DNA of 9,505 nt from JBAROU01 sp049642385. Lineage in GTDB: Bacteria > Chloroflexota > Dehalococcoidia > DSTF01 > RBG-16-68-14. This document shows, piece after piece, positions 1 to 5,298 of the stretch. Where the stretch lies: positions 1 through 9,505 of the forward strand of contig JBAROU010000220.1 of assembly GCA_049642385.1 (NCBI GenBank), in the 5' to 3' direction. Position 1 is the stretch's first letter; each line of letters begins with the position of its first letter. Made by a program: the position numbers and the translations under genes. The notes under the pieces were generated by a model. That model had not been told where the DNA came from. It searched no databases and worked only from the letters and a program-made list of their open reading frames with translations.

Positions 1-500
1 TCGCGGCCGAGCCGGCCGCCTGCCCGACGCTCACGCGTGGCGCCTACCGCTACGACTTCGGCGACACCGCGGGGCTCACGCCGCTGCTGCCGATGTACAC
101 GCTCGGGCACGACTTCGTGCCGCCGCCGGTGCATGCCGGCGGGTTGCGCTACCACGGCGACGCCCCGCTGCTGTGCGCGCTCGTGCGCGCGGGGATCGTC
201 GAGGCGCGCGCCTACCGGCAGACGGAGGCGTTCGACGCGGCCGTGCAGTTCGCCCGCACGCAGGGGATCCTGCCCGGGCCCGAGCCGGCGCACGCGATCC
301 GCGCGACGGTCGAGGAGGCGCTCGCCGCGCGCGAAGCCGGCGAGCGGCGCGTGATCCTGCTTGGCCTCTCCGGCCACGGCCACTTCGACCTGTCCGCCTA
401 CGACGCCTACCTCGCCGGCACGCTCGAAGACCCAGAGCTCTCCGACGCCGAGATGGCAGCCGCGCTGGCGCGGCTGCCGGACGCGCCGATGCTGGCGTAG
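1..500 (+). CDS. trpB: Tryptophan synthase beta chain, TrpB2 type (3' end only)
   Basis: Partial gene entering from the left edge; the reading frame begins at base 3 and ends at TAG 498-500, giving the last 165 residues. TrpB joins indole (or phosphoserine/serine with indole) to make L-tryptophan using pyridoxal phosphate in the cytoplasm. The fragment carries the TrpB2-style C-terminal landmarks: RYDFGDTAGLTPLL (residues 16-29 of the fragment), YTLGHDFVPPPVHAGGLRYHG (starting at residue 32), GPEPAHAIR (around 92-100) and LSGHGHFDL (122-130). The last is the serine-glycine motif that in the PLP fold contacts the cofactor phosphate/pyridine side; TrpB1 has SGRGDKD in this place, so this is the TrpB2 subtype. 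TrpB2 enzymes are often encoded away from trpA, and no trpA follows here. The product after the stop is non-coding, with a hairpin at 610-652. The family call is confident; the N-terminal half with the PLP lysine is outside the window. Confidence 0.93.
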   Translation, partial: AAEPAACPTLTRGAYRYDFGDTAGLTPLLPMYTLGHDFVPPPVHAGGLRYHGDAPLLCALVRAGIVEARAYRQTEAFDAAVQFARTQGILPGPEPAHAIRATVEEALAAREAGERRVILLGLSGHGHFDLSAYDAYLAGTLEDPELSDAEMAAALARLPDAPMLA

Positions 501-609
501 TCAAGCTGCGGCGGAACTCTCCAGCATCCCAAGCGCGATCGTGCTCGCGAGTGCCGCGAACGCGGGGAGCGCTTTGGCATGGTGAGCTCGTAGGCTGGTT
601 GACGTGGCC

Positions 610-652
610 GAGCGGGGGGTGGGTCTGGGAAGCTGACACCACCCGCCCGCTC
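610..652. terminator. Hairpin between convergent trpB and the secreted-protein gene
   Basis: GAGCGGG at 610-616 pairs perfectly with CCCGCTC at 646-652. After one bulged G (645), GGGTGG at 617-622 pairs with CCACCC at 639-644, giving 13 base pairs around a 16-nt loop. It lies between two convergently transcribed genes ending at 500 (+) and 668 (-), where a bidirectional terminator is expected. There is no clear T tract on either side, so this would be a hairpin-only terminator, common in GC-rich actinobacteria. The structure is seen directly; the function is inferred. Confidence 0.5.
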
Positions 653-667
653 ATATCGTATTTACGG

Positions 668-1291
668 CTAGATTAGTCTGAATGTTTGCGCTCTATCCAG
701 ACTGATAGCGCCAGATATTATTCCTGATGCATTTTCGCTTTCTTCGCAGGTTTCGTTTTCTGGCGTGATTGTTGGGATCGCTTCTTCGCCGAATCTGACC
801 GATCTGATTGGATTCTGGGAGGTTATGGCACCGACGTTCCCGGCATATAGACAGTTGACAGTGCCGCCCCCGGCTAGGTCTCTTACTCTGAACCCGATAC
901 CTAGGAGGAGCAGTATCGATTCTCTTATATTGGGTAGCGTGCCCGTGAAGCCTACGTAGCGAACGTGCCATGGCAGCGTTAGTTCGCATCTGACTTCGAT
1001 AGTTATGAATATGAGGCCGGCTTCGCCTAGAGTAGATCTGCAATCGGTGATGACGCCGGCTAGCGACCCTGTCGTCTTGGCTATTGTTCTGTGAAGGCTG
1101 CCTCTCAAGGTTACTAGCGAGGTGAATCTTCTACCTGCTGGGGTCGATGTAAATGTCACGCCGGCGGTTCCCTGAACGGCGCCGGCGGGTTCGAACTGAA
1201 CGCCTCTGTTAGCGGTCGCGGTGCTTGCAAGGACTGCAAGCACAACCCCGCTCGCCATTGCTGCAAGCAGGAGCTTAGGGTGGAAACGCAC
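668..1291 (-). CDS. Small secreted protein of unrecognised family (paralogue A)
   Basis: A 207-residue protein of unknown function; I do not recognise a domain. It has a classic Sec signal peptide: positive N-terminus (MRFHPK), hydrophobic core LLLAAMASGVVLAVLA (7-22) and an Ala-X-Ala type site (ATA, 25-27), predicting cleavage after residue 27. The mature part is rich in Thr, Ser, Gly, Ile and Val, suggesting a beta-rich extracellular domain. Cysteines lie at 84, 102, 147 and 182, which could form two disulfides. The start is GTG at 1289-1291, supported by GGAGGG (1297-1302) with a 5-nt spacer. Residues 1-148 align without gaps to the truncated gene at 9061, with about 90 identities; the block around TGSLAG..ITDCRSTLGEAGLI (74-94) is nearly invariant. 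Base composition is far lower in G+C than the neighbours (32 of 60 in a sample at 781-840 against 44 of 60 at 7381-7440), and Arg is mostly AGA, with frequent ATA and CTA. These differences suggest recent acquisition or special codon selection. Confidence 0.85.
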   Translation of the reverse strand: MRFHPKLLLAAMASGVVLAVLASTATANRGVQFEPAGAVQGTAGVTFTSTPAGRRFTSLVTLRGSLHRTIAKTTGSLAGVITDCRSTLGEAGLIFITIEVRCELTLPWHVRYVGFTGTLPNIRESILLLLGIGFRVRDLAGGGTVNCLYAGNVGAITSQNPIRSVRFGEEAIPTITPENETCEESENASGIISGAISLDRAQTFRLI

Positions 1292-1302
1292 TATTGCCCT
1301 CC

Positions 1303-1545
1303 TATGAATTATGGCGATGACATGATCGATACGCCCGGTGCGCCTGAATGGTGGTGGGCCACTCCAGCTGGGTGACCCCTGCCCGGATCAAAATGCCGGG
1401 AAAGCCCGACTTTTCAGCACTCCGGTGCGCCATGTGGGCGACTCACGGGCCTTGGCTCCGTGCGCGTGGTTCCCCCTTTCGTTCGTGCGCACACCCGAGG
1501 CGCGCCTCTACGCAAACGAACGCTATGCCCCCCCGGTTAGAACAT
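1303..1545 (-). promoter_or_regulatory. Long structured 5' leader of paralogue A
   Basis: The roughly 400 bases from 1292 to 1691 hold no convincing gene. Most of it would be the untranslated leader of the secreted-protein gene if the promoter at 1546-1574 is used. It holds several inverted repeats: CGTTCGT (1480-1486) with ACGAACG (1516-1522), extended by GCG/CGC and enclosing the perfect 12-bp palindrome GAGGCGCGCCTC (1497-1508); CACGG (1444-1448) with CCGTG (1458-1462); and CCCGG (1382-1386) with CCGGG (1396-1400). A leader of about 250 nt with repeated stems is unusual for a small secreted protein and could be a regulatory RNA element. I do not match it to a known riboswitch class. Confidence 0.4.
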
Positions 1546-1574
1546 AATCTAATCGCCAAAAAGCTGGCTGTCAA
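1546..1574 (-). promoter_or_regulatory. Sigma70-type promoter for paralogue A
   Basis: Read on the minus strand, a perfect TTGACA (-35; complement of 1569-1574) is followed by exactly 17 bases and TAGATT (-10; complement of 1546-1551). Transcription would start near 1539 and run toward the secreted-protein gene starting at 1291. The arrangement matches the promoter of the paralogue at 8908-8936 (TTGACA-N17-TAGGCT). No other gene lies in between to be its target. Confidence 0.6.
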
Positions 1575-1665
1575 ATTGGAGAGCTCCAGGAGCACACCGG
1601 GCGGACTCCTCGGGTACCGAATCTGGCGCCGGCCGCGACCGGCAAGCACGGTGAATTACACAACA

Positions 1666-1682
1666 CTGAGCAGCCTGCTCAG
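1666..1682 (-). terminator. Terminator after the membrane-protein gene
   Basis: Perfect 7-bp inverted repeat CTGAGCA-GCC-TGCTCAG with a 3-nt loop, beginning about 10 nt beyond the stop codon of the minus-strand membrane-protein gene. In the minus direction it is followed by TGTTGTGTAATT, a loosely T-rich tract, which suits an intrinsic terminator. Confidence 0.6.
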
Positions 1683-1691
1683 GATCTAGAG

Positions 1692-2531
1692 CTAGCGCCG
1701 CTTCTTGCGCTTGCGCCGCGAGGTGGCGGGGCTGGGGCCCGCGCCGCTCTGCTGTGGCGGCTCGGCGATGTCCGCCTCGCCGCCGGTGCGCCGCTCCTCG
1801 GCGGCGCGTACGCGCGCCTCGCGCAGCTCCGCCGAGCTGGGCCAGGGGACGGCCTCGCCGGTCTGCCATGCGGGCGGCATGCCGCCCGGCGCGCGGCCCG
1901 AGAGCAGCATCGCGACCATGCCGAGCCAGTAGACCTGGACGATCGGGATGGTGATGACGGGGAAGACGAACAGGATGCCGGAGATCAGGCCCAGGTAGCC
2001 GAGGAAGCGCGTCAGCAGGCCTGCGCGCATCGCGCTCACGGAGACCGCGACGAACGCGAACGCGAACACGAGCTGGGCGAGGATCGCGAAGTAGTCGATC
2101 GCCCCGTAGTCGGTGACGGCCTTCGCCTCGTCGTAGGTCTGGGTGCCCTCATTCGCGAAGTGGTTGAGCTTGACGGTCGCGACGACCTGCAGGACCGCCA
2201 GCATGATCGCGAGCGCGATCCCGCCCAGCCACGGCAGCGGGCGCAGCAGCGCCGGCAGCTGCGGGTTGCGCGCGCGTGCGGCGCGCACGAGGAAGTCGAG
2301 CACGAGCGCGATCGCGATCACGCCGACGATCTGGAAGGCCTTGCCGACGGCGAGCCCGGTCAGGTGCTGCTGGCTCTGCAGCGCCGAGGCGAGCAAGTTG
2401 TCCGCGGCGCCGCCCAGCGCGACGAGGCCGACGATCGGTGCCCCGATCGTGAAGAACGCCGCGATCCCGGCGGCGACGGCGACGCGCGGGCGCTCTCGCG
2501 CCTCCGCCTGCAACAGCTCCTCGGTCGCCAT
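1692..2531 (-). CDS. Polytopic membrane protein, function unknown
   Basis: A 279-residue integral membrane protein from ATG 2529-2531 (MATEELLQAEARERPR...). About six hydrophobic segments are visible, near residues 17-40, 61-82, 99-120, 145-167, 175-196 and 198-211. They are followed by a hydrophilic C-terminal tail of about 65 residues that ends in a basic cluster, SRRKRKKRR. The tail is Glu/Arg/Pro rich and probably cytoplasmic. I see no transporter, enzyme or sensor motif and do not assign a family. A GTG three codons upstream (2538-2540) is in frame, but it directly abuts the -10-like hexamer TAGCAT (2541-2546, minus strand), so it would lie at or before the transcription start; the ATG is preferred and looks leaderless, with no Shine-Dalgarno. 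It is divergent from the CBS-domain gene with a 74-bp gap. A CBS protein next to a membrane protein can hint at joint regulation, but nothing in the sequence proves it. Confidence 0.8.
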   Translation of the reverse strand: MATEELLQAEARERPRVAVAAGIAAFFTIGAPIVGLVALGGAADNLLASALQSQQHLTGLAVGKAFQIVGVIAIALVLDFLVRAARARNPQLPALLRPLPWLGGIALAIMLAVLQVVATVKLNHFANEGTQTYDEAKAVTDYGAIDYFAILAQLVFAFAFVAVSVSAMRAGLLTRFLGYLGLISGILFVFPVITIPIVQVYWLGMVAMLLSGRAPGGMPPAWQTGEAVPWPSSAELREARVRAAEERRTGGEADIAEPPQQSGAGPSPATSRRKRKKRR

Positions 2532-2540
2532 GGGGCGCAC

Positions 2541-2546
2541 ATGCTA
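2541..2546 (-). promoter_or_regulatory. -10 element, leaderless start of the membrane-protein gene
   Basis: TAGCAT on the minus strand is followed by 9 bases and then ATG at 2531. That distance puts the transcription start at or within a few bases of the start codon. No -35 box or ribosome binding site is visible. The same hexamer precedes the small gene at 8260. Confidence 0.4.
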
Positions 2547-2591
2547 GTGACGCGACGCCACAAACCTCGCCACGACTCGCGACGGACGGCC

Positions 2592-2597
2592 TAGACT
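2592..2597 (+). promoter_or_regulatory. -10 element, leaderless start of the CBS-domain gene
   Basis: TAGACT is followed by 8 bases and ATG 2606, with no Shine-Dalgarno sequence between. This spacing predicts an mRNA starting at the ATG. No good TTGACA-like box is found 16-18 bases upstream. Confidence 0.45.
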
Positions 2598-2605
2598 CGG
2601 CAGGC

Positions 2606-3052
2606 ATGCAGATCCGCGAGGTGATGACGGCGTCGGTCGTCACGGCCGAACCGGCAAGCTCGGTCCAACAGGTCGCGACGCTCATGCGCGAACGCAACGT
2701 CGGGTCGGTCGTGCTCGTGCGCGACGGCGAGCCCGTCGGGATCGTGACCGATCGCGACCTCGCGCTCGGTGTGCTGGCCGACGGCCGCAGCGCGAGCGAT
2801 CGCGCGGCCGACTACGCCTCCTCCCCCGTGATCGGCGGCGACGCGGACAGCGACGTGCGCGCGGCCGCCGAGCTAATGGTGAGCCACGGCATCCGCCGCC
2901 TGCCGATCCTCGACGGCGGGCGCCTCACCGGGATCGTCACGCTCGACGACATCGCCGCCCGCACGGGCGATGCGGACCTCGTCGCGCAGCTCGCCTCCCA
3001 GATCACCCGCGCGGCGCTGCCGGAGTTCTACTTTCACCATCGCGGGGGCTGA
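2606..3052 (+). CDS. Two-CBS-domain protein
   Basis: A 148-residue soluble protein made almost entirely of a tandem CBS pair (Bateman module), which in this family binds adenine nucleotides or related ligands and acts as an energy or ligand sensor. CBS1 spans about residues 5-58 (REVMTASVVTAEPASSVQQVATLM ... GIVTDRDL at 45-52). CBS2 spans about 70-125 (SSPVIGGDADSDVRAAAELM ... GIVTLDDI at 109-116). The two G-I-V-T-x-x-D signatures are the usual adenosine/phosphate-contacting segments. No additional catalytic, DNA-binding or membrane domain is present, so it is a stand-alone module; the last 20 residues are a short tail ending HHRGG. It starts at ATG 2606 without a ribosome binding site but 8 bases after TAGACT, so it is probably leaderless. 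It is divergent from the membrane-protein gene, a possible partner. Confidence 0.92.
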   Translation: MQIREVMTASVVTAEPASSVQQVATLMRERNVGSVVLVRDGEPVGIVTDRDLALGVLADGRSASDRAADYASSPVIGGDADSDVRAAAELMVSHGIRRLPILDGGRLTGIVTLDDIAARTGDADLVAQLASQITRAALPEFYFHHRGG

Positions 3053-3122
3053 GCCGCCCCACGGAGACGGTCACCTGGCCGACCTCCGGCGGGCTGCTCA
3101 CGTTCGCATGTGAACCAGCGCA

Positions 3123-3147
3123 TTGACTTTCTGATATTCGGTACGCT
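3123..3147 (+). promoter_or_regulatory. Candidate promoter of the periplasmic-binding-protein gene
   Basis: TTGACT at 3123-3128 is a good -35 box. The only -10-like hexamer nearby is TACGCT (3142-3147), which leaves a 13-base spacer, shorter than ideal, so the -10 assignment is uncertain. The rest of 3053-3198 holds no gene. Confidence 0.3.
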
Positions 3148-3173
3148 GTCCCCGCTATCCGGGGGGCCGGGCC

Positions 3174-3191
3174 TCTCCCGTCACTGGGAGA
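3174..3191 (+). promoter_or_regulatory. Hairpin sequestering the Shine-Dalgarno of the binding-protein gene
   Basis: TCTCCC (3174-3179), loop GTCACT, GGGAGA (3186-3191): a perfect 6-bp stem. The 3' arm contains GGGAG (3186-3190), which is the ribosome binding site 8 nt before ATG 3199. A second potential stem, CCCC (3150-3153) with GGGG (3161-3164), lies just upstream and could compete. Translation of the downstream gene may therefore depend on opening this stem. Confidence 0.45.
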
Positions 3192-3198
3192 CCTCACC

Positions 3199-4206
3199 AT
3201 GCAATTCAGATTCGCGGCCATCGCTGCCGTGCCGATCGCCATGCTCGTGTGTGGCGGATGCGCGATGAGCGGAGCCGCCAACCATCATCGCTACCGCTTG
3301 ACGTTGATCACCAGCTCGCAGGCGAGCCGGTTCGACGACGGCTGGGTGTGCGGCGCCAAGCGCGCAGCGCGCCGGCTCGGGGTCGACCTGCTGGTGCGCG
3401 AGCCGCGCCGGCGCGACCCTGCAACCCAGATCCGCATCGTCGAACAGGTCGCCGAACGCAAGCCGGATGCGGTCGTGATCGCGCCCGCCCGGCCCCGCGC
3501 CCTGCTCGTCCCGCTCCAGCGGCTGGCGGCGGCAGGTTCGAAGGTCGTCGCCGTCGGGACGCGGCTCGGGCCGGGCAGCCCGGCCGTCTCGGAGATCGGC
3601 AGCGACTACGAAGCCGGCGGCCGCGCCGCCGCGCTAGCCGTCGACCCGCTCACACTCGCAGCGGCGAGCCCGCGCGAGCGCCGCACGCACCACTACCTCG
3701 GCAGAATGGGCATGATCGGCGGCGGCCGCAGCCCGGCCCGATCCGCGCATCTCGTCGAGGGCTTCGTCAGCGCGCACGGAAGCATCGACACGAGGATCCG
3801 CTACTTCGGCGTCCACCTCGTCGGCGACGACATCTACACGATCACGCGGATCGCCCTGGAACTCATGCCAGGAACGATCCCGCTGCGCTTCGTGCTGGCG
3901 ACCGACTCGCGGTTGGCCGAGGACGTCGGCACCGGCATGATCGGCGCCGGGGCCGGCACCGGGCCGCGCGTGCTCACGTGGGGCGCCGACCATCGCAACA
4001 TCGCCAACCTCAGACGCGGGATCGTCGACGTCCTGTTCGTCGAACACGCTCGCCAGATCGGCGCGTCCGCCATCGCGCAGGCCGTCGCCGCACTCCGCGG
4101 CAGGCACACGCGGGCTCGCATCGCGACCGGCTGGTCGATGGTGACGCACGATCGCCTCGGCGAACCGCGCGCCGAGCAGGCGCTCGCGCAGACCGCCGGC
4201 TGCTGA
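3199..4206 (+). CDS. Periplasmic sugar-binding-protein-like (type 1) protein
   Basis: A 335-residue exported protein with the fold signature of type-1 periplasmic binding proteins (ribose/rhamnose-binding and LacI-sensor family). The N-terminus MQFRFAAIAAVPIAMLVCGGC is a signal peptide with cysteines at 18 and 21. C21 may be a lipidated residue, but the preceding C-G-G is a poor lipobox. Family landmarks in order: YRLTLITSS (32-40), FDDGWVCGAKRAARRLGVDL (45-64), QIRIVEQVAERKPDAVVIAP (77-96), AAGSKVVAVGT (111-121), GSDYEAGGRAA (134-144), FVLATDS (231-237), VLTWGADHRNIANLRRGIVDVLFVEHARQIG (258-288). The last segment corresponds to the common 'G-D-x-x-x-x-L-x-x-I-x-x-G-x-I-D-x-x-x-x-Q-x' closing part. 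In E. coli-like systems such proteins feed a ribose-type ABC importer, but no cognate ATPase or permease is adjacent: the operon downstream belongs to another transporter family and is separated by a strong stem-loop. It is thus an orphan binding protein, perhaps a ligand sensor. The substrate cannot be read from the sequence. Confidence 0.78.
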   Translation: MQFRFAAIAAVPIAMLVCGGCAMSGAANHHRYRLTLITSSQASRFDDGWVCGAKRAARRLGVDLLVREPRRRDPATQIRIVEQVAERKPDAVVIAPARPRALLVPLQRLAAAGSKVVAVGTRLGPGSPAVSEIGSDYEAGGRAAALAVDPLTLAAASPRERRTHHYLGRMGMIGGGRSPARSAHLVEGFVSAHGSIDTRIRYFGVHLVGDDIYTITRIALELMPGTIPLRFVLATDSRLAEDVGTGMIGAGAGTGPRVLTWGADHRNIANLRRGIVDVLFVEHARQIGASAIAQAVAALRGRHTRARIATGWSMVTHDRLGEPRAEQALAQTAGC

Positions 4207-4251
4207 GGACGCGGCGGCCAAGCGCCGTCGCTTCCCCAGGCCACCGCGTCC
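4207..4251 (+). terminator. Strong compound stem-loop after the binding-protein gene
   Basis: The structure begins immediately after the TGA at 4204-4206. GGACGCGG (4207-4214) pairs perfectly with CCGCGTCC (4244-4251). After one C/A mismatch, GGCC (4216-4219) pairs with GGCC (4239-4242). Inside the loop a second hairpin, AAGCG-CCGT-CGCTT (4220-4233), forms a 5-bp stem with a tetraloop. No T tract follows. It is best read as a hairpin-type terminator that isolates this gene from the transporter operon; an RNA-processing or stability element is the alternative. Confidence 0.6.
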
Positions 4252-4284
4252 CTGTCCAGATGGTCGTGCGCCCGGCACGATGGG

Positions 4285-4290
4285 TATAGG
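4285..4290 (+). promoter_or_regulatory. -10 element upstream of the transporter operon
   Basis: TATAGG lies 6 bases before ATG 4297, a spacing that fits a leaderless transcript beginning at that ATG, as at 2592 and 8247. No -35 box is evident. It is the only promoter-like element between the stem-loop at 4207-4251 and the operon. Confidence 0.35.
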
Positions 4291-4296
4291 CGCTTC

Positions 4297-5298
4297 ATGG
4301 CTGATGGGAGGAGGGTGGTGCCCGGCTCGGCGACGGCCGTCAACGCGACCAACCTGCGCAAGACCTACGGCCCGGTCGTCGCGCTCGAGCGCCTGACCCT
4401 GCAGGTCAACGCCGGCGAGTTCTTCACGCTGCTTGGCCCGTCCGGCTCGGGCAAGACGACCACCCTGCGGATCGTCGCGGGGTTCGAGCGGCCGGACGAG
4501 GGACATGTCGAGCTCGGCGGCGAGGACGTCACCGAGCGGCCGCCCTACCAGCGCGACGTCAACACCGTCTTCCAGGACTACGCGCTCTTTCCGCACATGA
4601 CGATCGCGGAGAACGTCGCCTACGGGTTGATGGTGAGCGGCGTCCCGCGCAGGCAGCGCGCCGAGCGGGCGCGTGAGGCGCTGCAGCTGGTGCGCCTCCC
4701 TGACATCGCCGCGCGCAAGCCGATCCAGCTGTCCGGCGGGCAGCGCCAGCGCGTCGCGCTGGCGCGCGCGCTCGTGAACCGGCCCCGCGTGCTGCTGCTC
4801 GACGAGCCGCTCGGCGCGCTCGACCTGAAACTGCGCCAGCAGATGCAGATCGAGCTGAAGAGCATCCAGCGCGAGCTGTCCGACGCGATCACCTTCGTCT
4901 ATGTGACACACGATCAGGAGGAGGCGCTCACGATGAGCGACCGCATCGCCGTCTTCTCCACCGGCCGCATCGAGCAGGTCGGCACGCCGCGGGAGATCTA
5001 CGAGCACCCGGCGAACGAGTTCGTCGCCGCGTTCGTCGGCATCTCCAACGTGCTGGAGCGCGACGGCGAGCGGGTCGTGGTGCGCCCCGAGAAGGTGCGC
5101 TTCGTGGACGCCGGCGAGCCCGGGGTCGTGCGCGAGGTCGTCTACCTGGGCTCGGTCACGCGCTACCTGGTCGAGCTCGACAGCGGGCAGACGGTCGTCG
5201 CGCTGCGTCAGAACAGCGGACTGGCCGACGACGGGCCGCGGCGCGGTGAGCGCGTGCAGCTGGCCTGGGGAACGCACCTGGAGGAGGTAGCGCCATGA
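4297..5298 (+). CDS. potA: ABC importer ATPase, spermidine/putrescine (PotA) type
   Basis: A 333-residue cytoplasmic ATPase that powers the importer encoded by the next three genes. All nucleotide-binding motifs are intact: Walker A GPSGSGKTT (47-55), Q-loop Gln93 in VFQDYALFPHMT, signature LSGGQ (145-149), Walker B VLLLDEP (165-171), D-loop GALD (173-176) and the switch histidine His205 in YVTHDQEEALTMSDR. A C-terminal TOBE-like regulatory domain covers about 255-330 and begins with the typical VVRPEKVRF. Length and motifs match PotA/CysA/FbpC-type ATPases; neighbouring genes favour the polyamine branch. The start is ambiguous. ATG 4297 lies 6 bases after TATAGG with no ribosome site (leaderless). 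A GTG at 4318 lies 6 bases after GGGAGG (4306-4311) and would give a 326-residue protein starting just before the conserved VNATNLRKTYG. The gene overlaps the next by ATGA at 5295-5298, indicating translational coupling. Confidence 0.93.
   Translation: MADGRRVVPGSATAVNATNLRKTYGPVVALERLTLQVNAGEFFTLLGPSGSGKTTTLRIVAGFERPDEGHVELGGEDVTERPPYQRDVNTVFQDYALFPHMTIAENVAYGLMVSGVPRRQRAERAREALQLVRLPDIAARKPIQLSGGQRQRVALARALVNRPRVLLLDEPLGALDLKLRQQMQIELKSIQRELSDAITFVYVTHDQEEALTMSDRIAVFSTGRIEQVGTPREIYEHPANEFVAAFVGISNVLERDGERVVVRPEKVRFVDAGEPGVVREVVYLGSVTRYLVELDSGQTVVALRQNSGLADDGPRRGERVQLAWGTHLEEVAP

Noticed and set aside
1188..1195. GGTTCGAA matching the tRNA T-arm, as a possible att duplicate of tRNA-Val
   Set aside because: Only eight bases match and the surrounding bases diverge; it lies within the coding region of paralogue A, so chance is the simpler explanation.
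1303..1545. Possible nucleotide-sensing riboswitch (c-di-AMP or c-di-GMP type) in the leader of paralogue A
   Set aside because: A short GGGGGAACCACG stretch recalls parts of such elements, but the conserved 3' core sequences are absent and I could not build the required fold.
3634..5277. Very long minus-strand open frame (547 codons)
   Set aside because: Antisense shadow of the binding-protein and potA genes; high GC suppresses stop codons. The translation is Arg/Asp/Leu/Val-rich low-complexity without motifs, while the plus-strand genes have clear family motifs.
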